A DNA stretch of 18,526 nucleotides from the NCBI GenBank assembly GCA_023253245.1, contig JALRHB010000015.1:1-18526 (forward strand), given 5' to 3'. The position numbers and the translations under genes were made by a program. The stretch's first letter is position 1, and each line of letters starts with the position of its first letter. Shown here piece after piece: positions 14,147 to 18,526 of this stretch. This DNA comes from Polynucleobacter sp. GTDB taxonomy: Bacteria; Pseudomonadota; Gammaproteobacteria; Burkholderiales; Burkholderiaceae. Under the pieces are notes generated by a model that saw nothing but the letters and a program-made list of their open reading frames with translations, searched no databases and was not told the origin of the DNA.

Positions 14147-15076
14147 TTACGAGCGTACATTTTTTCCATTAGAGCTTGACCTATTAGCACTTACTGTCAA
14201 GCAAAGATTGATCAATTGGTTTCGTTCAGCCATGACTTTGTCAGCATATCCACCATCATGGTCTAAATTGGCTGCCCCTACGTAATACTTCAAACCATTT
14301 CGCAAAGAGCCACCGGTAGCAATCAGGTTTTTCAAAATATAAGCGCCTACTCGAATATTGACTTCAGGCTTGATAGCGTCTGTAGGGCCACCGTATAAAG
14401 CATATTTATCAGTGTGCATTGAAGTCATCACCTGCATCAAACCTTCGGCTCCAGCCTGACTTTTACTATGCGGATTGAAATTTGATTCAACCGACATCAC
14501 GGCCAACAATAATATGGGGTCAATATTAACTTCTTTGGCAATTAATACAGTGTTGCTGACATATTCTTGAATCTGTTTACGATCAAGTTTGTATTTCTTT
14601 TCAAAAAACTCGGCCACAATGCGTTGGTTTTCTACTGAAGACATTAACCTTGAATCTAATGCCAGTGGATCAATTTTGGAGGTAGGTATGCGATCAGCCA
14701 AATGAGAAATTGGCCTGACCTGAGCTTGAGCAACTGAAGGCACTAACAATGCCACTGTTTGCTTCTTGGCGCCAGCCAAGCCATCCGCAAGAGCATTAGC
14801 AGAACTTGAGGTTTGATCCAGACTATCAAAACCCTCTTTCCAAACCAGTTGTCGCGCCTCATGTGGAAAGAGCACTCTAGCAAAGTCAAATACTCCGGCA
14901 TGCGTGCCATTACCAGAGAGCCATAGTCCCACAATCATGAAAACTGAGACAACGAGTAGGCCATTCATCACCCTGTTGATTGGCGTCCAAGCTTGCATCA
15001 ATAGCGCCTTTGCGCCCAATCTTGAAAGCTGAGCATCTTGCGTTTGCGAAGTGTTAACAAATACACATTGACTCAT
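14147..15076 (-). CDS. Membrane-anchored lytic transglycosylase (SLT domain)
   Basis: A 309-residue protein that should cleave the glycan strands of peptidoglycan in the periplasm. One N-terminal membrane helix (about 37-55, MNGLLVVSVFMIVGLWLSG) anchors it. A low-complexity linker, rich in Ser, Ala and Gln, runs to about residue 150. The C-terminal Slt35/MltE-like domain starts near 165. Its catalytic Glu197 is in the VMSVESNFNP motif, and GAEGLMQVM (209-217) is the second signature. NIRVGAYILKNLI and the YYVGAANLDHDGGYADKVM end complete the fold. The start is uncertain: the ATG at 15076 has no ribosome binding site, and Met27 or Met37 are alternatives. Confidence 0.85.
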   Translation of the reverse strand: MSQCVFVNTSQTQDAQLSRLGAKALLMQAWTPINRVMNGLLVVSVFMIVGLWLSGNGTHAGVFDFARVLFPHEARQLVWKEGFDSLDQTSSSANALADGLAGAKKQTVALLVPSVAQAQVRPISHLADRIPTSKIDPLALDSRLMSSVENQRIVAEFFEKKYKLDRKQIQEYVSNTVLIAKEVNIDPILLLAVMSVESNFNPHSKSQAGAEGLMQVMTSMHTDKYALYGGPTDAIKPEVNIRVGAYILKNLIATGGSLRNGLKYYVGAANLDHDGGYADKVMAERNQLINLCLTVSANRSSSNGKNVRS

Positions 15077-15197
15077 TCATTTGGTTGCGGGGCTGCATAA
15101 GCGACATTGAGGAACTTATGTTGCAACGCAATAATTTAAAAACATGGCTCATCCTAAAAAGGTTCTTATATCAAGTCAAGAATATATAAACTTATTT

Positions 15198-15240
15198 TCA
15201 TAACATTTAGATCTTATTTTTGCTATGGGTAGTGTTATGA
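15198..15240. repeat. Inverted repeat TCATAACA-N27-TGTTATGA
   Basis: Two perfect 8-bp arms (15198-15205 and 15233-15240) enclose 27 nt. The arms are widely spaced, as in a two-site operator for a dimeric regulator or the stem of an untranslated RNA. It lies about 120 nt upstream of the transglycosylase start. No function can be assigned. Confidence 0.4.
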
Positions 15241-15498
15241 GTTGGGAAGATCACATTTTTTCTATTTAATTCAAGTAGTTATAAATGTTAGTAGGTACTC
15301 ATTTCATATCATAAAAAAGTGGCTAAATTCTGACTTTTTTACGTGTTCGGCACTAATTTGTAAGCTTCAAGCCATACATTTAGTGTGCGCCTCAGGATTT
15401 TTTTCTACCGGTAGTAGTCAGAACCTTTGCTGCAATTTCTCATCCGCAAACAATACCGAGCTTACTGATGAACAGTGGCAAGCAATCATAAGTACTCG

Positions 15499-15548
15499 AA
15501 AACCCTGATAAAACCTAGCTCTAGAGCTAACTTCATTCATTGGGTTTT
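15499..15548. repeat. Nested inverted repeats upstream of the nuclease gene
   Basis: Outer arms AAAACCC (15499-15505) and GGGTTTT (15542-15548) enclose the perfect 14-bp palindrome TAGCTCTAGAGCTA (15516-15529). As RNA this would give a 7-bp outer stem with an internal hairpin. The end TTTTAG is too short a T-run for a confident terminator. It ends 46 nt before the nuclease ATG. Confidence 0.4.
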
Positions 15549-15580
15549 AGACAATAGATGCAAGTCTGTCCGAGCTCCCC

Positions 15581-15586
15581 TACACT
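15581..15586 (+). promoter_or_regulatory. -10-like box of the nuclease gene
   Basis: TACACT lies 8 nt before the ATG at 15595, with no Shine-Dalgarno in between (the bases are GATGAGCC). This is the spacing expected of a leaderless message. No clear -35 is seen 17 nt upstream (ATGCAA). Confidence 0.3.
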
Positions 15587-15594
15587 GATGAGCC

Positions 15595-16587
15595 ATGAAA
15601 TTACTCGCCCACCTAGCCGCATTCATTTTCCTAGGAATGCCCTTAAGCGCATTTGCACTTTTTGAGCAATGCCTCACTTTCTTCCCAAATCAACAAACCC
15701 CATCCACGACTCAGCCTGGTAGAGACCTATGCTTTGATGAATTTGCTATTTATTACTCCCCACTAGATAAAAAACCTATCTACACGGCTGAGCGCATTAA
15801 TGGGCAAGCCCTTCAGGGGCCTCGGCCGCGTCGTAGCAATCAGTTCTATGAGGAGGCGCGCTTACCCTATAAAGAACGGTCCCTACTCAGTGACTATCGG
15901 GATAGCGGCTTTGATCGAGGGCATAACGTACCGGCCGGTGATATGACCACTGAAAAAGGCATGGCTCAGTCTTTTTCAATGGCAAATATGATGCCGCAAG
16001 CTAGGCTGAACAATCAGGGCGTTTGGGCAAAACGGGTAGAAGAGGCCACCCGTCTCTATGCCAAGAGATCAAGCGGAGATATTTTTGTTTTTACAGGATC
16101 GACTGGAAGTCTCGGGAGTATTGGCAAAGGCAAGGTAACTGTGCCAGCTCATCTATACAAATTAATCTACGACCCGATTAAACAATCTGCTTGGGCCTAC
16201 TGGGTAGAAAATACCAATGAAGCACAGGTGAGACCTCTCATCTCTTATGCCCAGCTCAAAGAGAGAACTGGCATTGATTTTCATCTAGCGGTTCATGATG
16301 AAACTGCCACACCCCAGACAGAAGCAAAAATTGGCGGCTGGTATCCCATCTTCTTTGATCAATTCTCGCCCGATAAAATTGCAGACTTAAATACGAATAT
16401 TGCGACGGGCAAGGTTGCAAGCGTTGAGCTTCAATATGACCGCAATCTTGAGCTGGCTGAGCAAATAGAGCAAGCAATCAGATCCCAAAGCCCTATTGCG
16501 CTGAGCCTCAAGAAGGTAAGCCCTCCCTCTTCTGATGGCACGAACTTTAAACGGGATCAAGTGATTGCCATAGTGCAGTCAAAATAA
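15595..16587 (+). CDS. Exported DNA/RNA non-specific endonuclease (DRGH family)
   Basis: A 330-residue nuclease of the NucA/Serratia type, which cuts single- and double-stranded DNA and RNA with a Mg-bound water. The Sec signal peptide covers residues 1-21 (cleavage near SAFA). The active-site signature DRGHNVPAGDM holds Asp107-Arg108-Gly109-His110, with His110 as general base. The metal-binding Asn is in NMMPQARLNNQGVW (131-144), probably Asn140. The C-terminal VTVPAHLYKLIYDP strand is a conserved family element. It has a C-terminal extension of about 100 residues beyond the core that I cannot assign. Location is periplasmic or extracellular, where it could be used for nutrient scavenging or defence. 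No immunity-like gene is next to it, so a toxin role is not supported. Confidence 0.9.
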   Translation: MKLLAHLAAFIFLGMPLSAFALFEQCLTFFPNQQTPSTTQPGRDLCFDEFAIYYSPLDKKPIYTAERINGQALQGPRPRRSNQFYEEARLPYKERSLLSDYRDSGFDRGHNVPAGDMTTEKGMAQSFSMANMMPQARLNNQGVWAKRVEEATRLYAKRSSGDIFVFTGSTGSLGSIGKGKVTVPAHLYKLIYDPIKQSAWAYWVENTNEAQVRPLISYAQLKERTGIDFHLAVHDETATPQTEAKIGGWYPIFFDQFSPDKIADLNTNIATGKVASVELQYDRNLELAEQIEQAIRSQSPIALSLKKVSPPSSDGTNFKRDQVIAIVQSK

Positions 16588-16592
16588 ACTAT

Positions 16593-16832
16593 CTAATCTG
16601 AAATCCGCATTTGATGTAGATGCGCCTTTGCAATTGGCTCAAGCAAGCCTCTTAGACCATTGTGATCTAAGGTATGCATCAACTCGAGTAGCTGTCCAAT
16701 CTCTCCTGCTGGAAAACCTTCTCTAGCAAACCAAGCCAAATAGTTCCCGGGCAAATCCGCAAGCACTCGCCCTGCATGCTTGCCAAAAGGCATTTTCATG
16801 CTTACCAGTTTCTCAAGATCATGTGGATTCAT
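16593..16832 (-). CDS. DUF3820 family protein
   Basis: A 79-residue cytosolic protein of DUF3820, a family annotated in databases as putative quorum-sensing-regulated virulence factors, with no firm function. The family core is clear: MPFGKHAGRVLADLPGNYLAWFAREGFPAGEIGQLLELMHTL, then NGLRGLLEPI. I chose the ATG at 16832 (protein starting MNPHDLEKL) because the family usually begins just before this core. The ATG at 16853 would add seven residues. Neither has a strong ribosome binding site. It is convergent with the nuclease (5 nt between stops) and divergent from the Fur-controlled gene set. Confidence 0.8.
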   Translation of the reverse strand: MNPHDLEKLVSMKMPFGKHAGRVLADLPGNYLAWFAREGFPAGEIGQLLELMHTLDHNGLRGLLEPIAKAHLHQMRISD

Positions 16833-16919
16833 GAATACCGATCTTACAAGCATAGACAGTGCAGTGGGATGTATCCCCCCTAAAAGTCATTTCAACAATC
16901 CTATTGTGGCCATTAATTT

Positions 16920-16938
16920 AATGAGAATAATTCTCATT
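16920..16938. promoter_or_regulatory. Fur box, perfect 19-bp palindrome
   Basis: AATGAGAATAATTCTCATT is a perfect 9-1-9 palindrome matching the betaproteobacterial Fur consensus of ATGAGAAT/ATTCTCAT halves. It lies 72 nt before the DUF6662 ATG, just upstream of a TATTAT (16946-16951) that can serve as the -10. Fur with Fe(II) bound here would block transcription, so the downstream genes should be expressed under iron limitation. Confidence 0.85.
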
Positions 16939-16949
16939 TGTATTGTATT

Positions 16950-16968
16950 ATTAGGAATCATTCTCATT
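16950..16968. promoter_or_regulatory. Second, degenerate Fur box
   Basis: ATTAGGAATCATTCTCATT matches the first box at 9 of 9 positions in the right half and 6 of 9 in the left half. Its centre is exactly 30 bp (about three helical turns) from the first. It covers the expected transcription start (about 16958) if TATTAT at 16946-16951 is the -10. Confidence 0.6.
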
Positions 16969-17009
16969 TAGAAGTTTTCCTACTCATCCATCATTAACCA
17001 TAGGACATT

Positions 17010-17924
17010 ATGAAATTGACTATCAAACGACTAGTTGCCTTTTGCATCATTTTGGCCGCCACCCTGCATTTCTCTTTTGCTAACGCAGGCGAAGGCGTAT
17101 TCGGCTGGATCTACACCCTAGATTTACAGCCCAAAGGCAAACTAGAGTTTGAGCAGCGTTTACAACTCAATCAAATTCAAGCGGCGGGTACTTACGAGGC
17201 TTGGACTGCAAGAACGGAGCTGGAATATGGCCTGACGAATGATTTACAAATTGCTGGCTATATCAATTCCTACTATACGAACGCCAACCAAAATTACACC
17301 AACCCAGAAGCCTGTGGCGACTCTCCAAGCTGCACCGGAGGATATGGGGTTCCTTCTAACCATAATCCTGCTAATCGCTATAGCAGAGGGGGCATTGAAG
17401 GTGGCTCGCTAGAAGCAATCTATCGACTGAGCAATCCAGTGACATCTCCCGTGGGAGTGGGCCTGTATTTAGAGCCAACTTGGGGAAGAAATAAAGATGA
17501 AATTGAAGCGCGTTTATTGCTGCAATCGAACTTCATTGATGACCGTCTTGTTTTAGCAGGCAATGTGGTGGTTGCGAATGAACGTTTGAAATTTATTGAG
17601 AATGGCAATGTTCCAGAATCGATGTTGGATTTTCTAATAGGTGCGAGTTATCGCTTTGCACCTAAATGGTCGGCAGGTGTAGAGGCGCGCTTTCACAATG
17701 ACTACTCCGAGTTAAATCTTCGCAATCAAGTACAGCGAGCCACTTTCATCGGCCCCAATATGCACTATGCCGCAAAGGACTGGTGGATTACCGGTGCGTG
17801 GCGCTACCAACTCAAGGGTGGTACATGCATGGGGGGTGGCGAGGCTGAATGCTCCAATGCCCGCGTCTGGGATAGTCACTCTGTAAACGAATTTATTGTC
17901 AAAGTTGGTTTTCCACTTAACTAA
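17010..17924 (+). CDS. DUF6662 family outer-membrane beta-barrel protein, iron-regulated
   Basis: A 304-residue exported protein whose function is not established. The Sec signal peptide ends at ANA (residue 26), so the mature protein starts GEGVFGWIYTLDLQPKGK. Alternating amphipathic strands (LEFEQRLQLNQ, WTARTELEYGLT, LQIAGYINSYY, VGVGLYLEPTWG, MLDFLIGASYRFA, WSAGVEARFH, WWITGAWRYQL, EFIVKVGF) are typical of a small outer-membrane barrel. Two close Cys pairs (102/108 and 273/281) sit in loops and may form disulfides. An AGGA at 17002-17005 precedes the ATG at 17010. Two Fur boxes upstream make iron-repressed expression likely. It heads a gene set with a 59-residue protein (11 nt after its stop) and an FMN-binding protein. 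It may carry an iron compound or anchor the system in the outer membrane; both are inference. Confidence 0.75.
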   Translation: MKLTIKRLVAFCIILAATLHFSFANAGEGVFGWIYTLDLQPKGKLEFEQRLQLNQIQAAGTYEAWTARTELEYGLTNDLQIAGYINSYYTNANQNYTNPEACGDSPSCTGGYGVPSNHNPANRYSRGGIEGGSLEAIYRLSNPVTSPVGVGLYLEPTWGRNKDEIEARLLLQSNFIDDRLVLAGNVVVANERLKFIENGNVPESMLDFLIGASYRFAPKWSAGVEARFHNDYSELNLRNQVQRATFIGPNMHYAAKDWWITGAWRYQLKGGTCMGGGEAECSNARVWDSHSVNEFIVKVGFPLN

Positions 17925-17935
17925 AAGGGATGAAT

Positions 17936-18115
17936 ATGGCAACTCAAAATTTACTATTGGCAGCACTCATTCATCTCGTGAAATTTCAATCTACACATTG
18001 CGAAAAAGCACGAGAGAGAGCCTTAATGATGTTTGATGCTCTATCTGAACTTCAAGAGACTAATGCTGAGCTCGAAGAGCTCTGTTCTCAAGCAAATATT
18101 CTATTAGCGAGTTAA
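17936..18115 (+). CDS. Small helical protein of unknown function in the Fur-regulated operon
   Basis: A 59-residue protein that I do not recognise. It looks entirely helical: a hydrophobic first part (MATQNLLLAALIHLVKF), then a charged helix with CEKARERALMMFDAL and an acidic end (ETNAELEELCSQANILLAS). It has two Cys (His-Cys near 18-19, and Cys51). There is no signal peptide, so it is probably cytosolic or peripheral. The second of two in-frame ATGs, at 17936, is chosen because AAGGG at 17925-17929 is 6 nt from it but touches the first ATG (17930). It lies 11 nt after the barrel gene and 2 nt before the FMN-binding gene, which argues that it is real and translated with them. Confidence 0.6.
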   Translation: MATQNLLLAALIHLVKFQSTHCEKARERALMMFDALSELQETNAELEELCSQANILLAS

Positions 18116-18117
18116 CG

Positions 18118-18526
18118 ATGTACTGGAAAGCAAATCCCCTAATCATTCTTGGTCTGGCATCTCTTACAACTCCTATAGTTGCTCATGCCAAGATTTACGT
18201 ATCAGTAGAGCAAGCGCAAAAACAACTCTTTCCCAATGCATCGCTCATCAAAACACCCATCTTGATCACAGATGATCTTCAGGAAAAGTTGCGTACAGCA
18301 TCTAGCATCCGCCATCAGTTTCAGGGTGATCGTATTTGGCGCTCCGCCGATGGAGGCTGGTTCATTGTTGATGAAGTAGTGGGTAAGCATGAAATGATTA
18401 CTTATGCTGTTGCCCTTAACTCTTCCGGCAATATCAGCGGGATTGAGGTGATGGAATATGTTGAGTCTTATGGCTATGAAGTAGCTGACGAACAATGGCG
18501 CAAACAATTCCTTGGAAAGAAAGCCT
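18118..18526 (+). CDS. FMN-binding domain protein, exported (partial, runs off the window)
   Basis: The first 136 residues of a periplasmic protein. A Sec signal peptide is visible (MYWKANPLIILGLASLTTPIVAHA, cleavage near 24). The body begins KIYVSVEQAQKQLFPNASL, then has a GDRIWRSADGGWFIVDEVVGKHEMITYAVALNSSGNISGIEVMEY stretch followed by VESYGYEVADEQWRKQFLGKK. This is the usual layout of FMN-binding domains (as in NqrC/RnfG), in which FMN is attached to a Thr in an S-G-A-T-like motif. That motif would lie just past the right edge. Such proteins are loaded by the ApbE flavin transferase and carry electrons in the periplasm. It starts 2 nt after the 59-residue gene and is under the same Fur boxes. 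Confidence 0.8.
   Translation, partial: MYWKANPLIILGLASLTTPIVAHAKIYVSVEQAQKQLFPNASLIKTPILITDDLQEKLRTASSIRHQFQGDRIWRSADGGWFIVDEVVGKHEMITYAVALNSSGNISGIEVMEYVESYGYEVADEQWRKQFLGKKA

Larger units (their letters stand above)
15077..15594. other. AT-rich non-coding stretch
   Basis: This 518-nt gap between divergent genes holds no gene that I trust. It should contain the promoters of the transglycosylase (-) and the nuclease (+). It is more AT-rich than its surroundings, especially at 15120-15350. Two structured elements stand out and are listed separately (15198-15240 and 15499-15548). An open frame from a TTG at 15242 to 15508 would give 88 residues with odd composition and no ribosome binding site. 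Only its last residues (ELTDEQWQAI) look protein-like. No tRNA or known riboswitch pattern was seen. Confidence 0.6.

Noticed and set aside
15242..15508. An 88-codon frame starting at TTG as a real small gene
   Set aside because: There is no ATG, no ribosome binding site, and unusual Cys/Phe-rich AT-driven composition. Only its last residues look protein-like, so I describe the region as non-coding.
15595..16587. The exported nuclease as part of a toxin-immunity or defence system
   Set aside because: No immunity-like gene, secretion marker or delivery domain is adjacent. A scavenging periplasmic or extracellular nuclease is the simpler reading.
18202..18507. A 101-codon minus-strand frame at the right edge
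   Set aside because: The plus strand here encodes the FMN-binding protein with a proper signal peptide, continuing past the edge. The minus frame is its shadow.

Overview
The window is an ordinary-looking, densely packed stretch of a betaproteobacterial chromosome, 18.5 kb long, with 21 protein-coding genes that I can support, the last cut by the right edge. Base composition is moderate by eye. The gene set (monomeric NADP isocitrate dehydrogenase, DUF6352, MsrPQ, DUF3820, DUF6662) suggests the Burkholderiales, and a small-genome freshwater lineage such as Polynucleobacter is my best guess. That assignment is inference from protein families, not from a marker gene. I see no tRNA, rRNA, CRISPR array, insertion sequence or phage gene.

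Layout. 1-1503 (+): a GNAT acetyltransferase and an isochorismatase-like cysteine hydrolase form a pair, followed by a tiny, extremely acidic protein with its own promoter. 1516-2551 (-): rsuA (16S rRNA pseudouridine synthase) overlaps a pterin-4a-carbinolamine dehydratase. 2678-4904: a DUF2889 protein (+), an SDR oxidoreductase (-) and a secreted or outer-membrane beta-barrel protein (+). 4917-8029 (-): a tight four-gene operon, msrP-msrQ-lipocalin-MBL hydrolase, preceded by a good sigma-70 promoter. It looks like an envelope oxidative-damage module. 8162-8836 (+): an orphan CbiM-like membrane protein ending in a strong bidirectional terminator shared with icd. 8953-11190 (-): the 745-residue monomeric isocitrate dehydrogenase with all its active-site residues. 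11436-13649: an MFS transporter (+) convergent with a DUF6352 protein (-). 13723-14120: a single-domain FKBP with its terminator. 14147-15076 (-): a membrane-anchored lytic transglycosylase. 15077-15594: the only long non-coding stretch, AT-rich, with two inverted-repeat structures. 15595-16587 (+): an exported DRGH-type DNA/RNA endonuclease. 16593-16832 (-): DUF3820.

The most interesting part is the right end. A perfect 19-bp Fur-type palindrome and a second, degenerate copy exactly 30 bp downstream lie before three tightly spaced genes: an outer-membrane DUF6662 beta-barrel, a 59-residue helical protein, and a periplasmic FMN-binding-domain protein that runs off the edge. This reads as an iron-repressed envelope system built on a covalently bound flavin. 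Its remaining genes, perhaps an ApbE flavin transferase and a membrane reductase, should lie just outside the window.

A second theme is that several genes (GNAT, rsuA, the 4059 beta-barrel, the nuclease) have no Shine-Dalgarno sequence and a -10-like hexamer only 7-11 nt before the ATG, as expected for leaderless or near-leaderless mRNAs. Their neighbours (icd, FKBP, the acidic protein, the CbiM-like gene) have clear ribosome binding sites.
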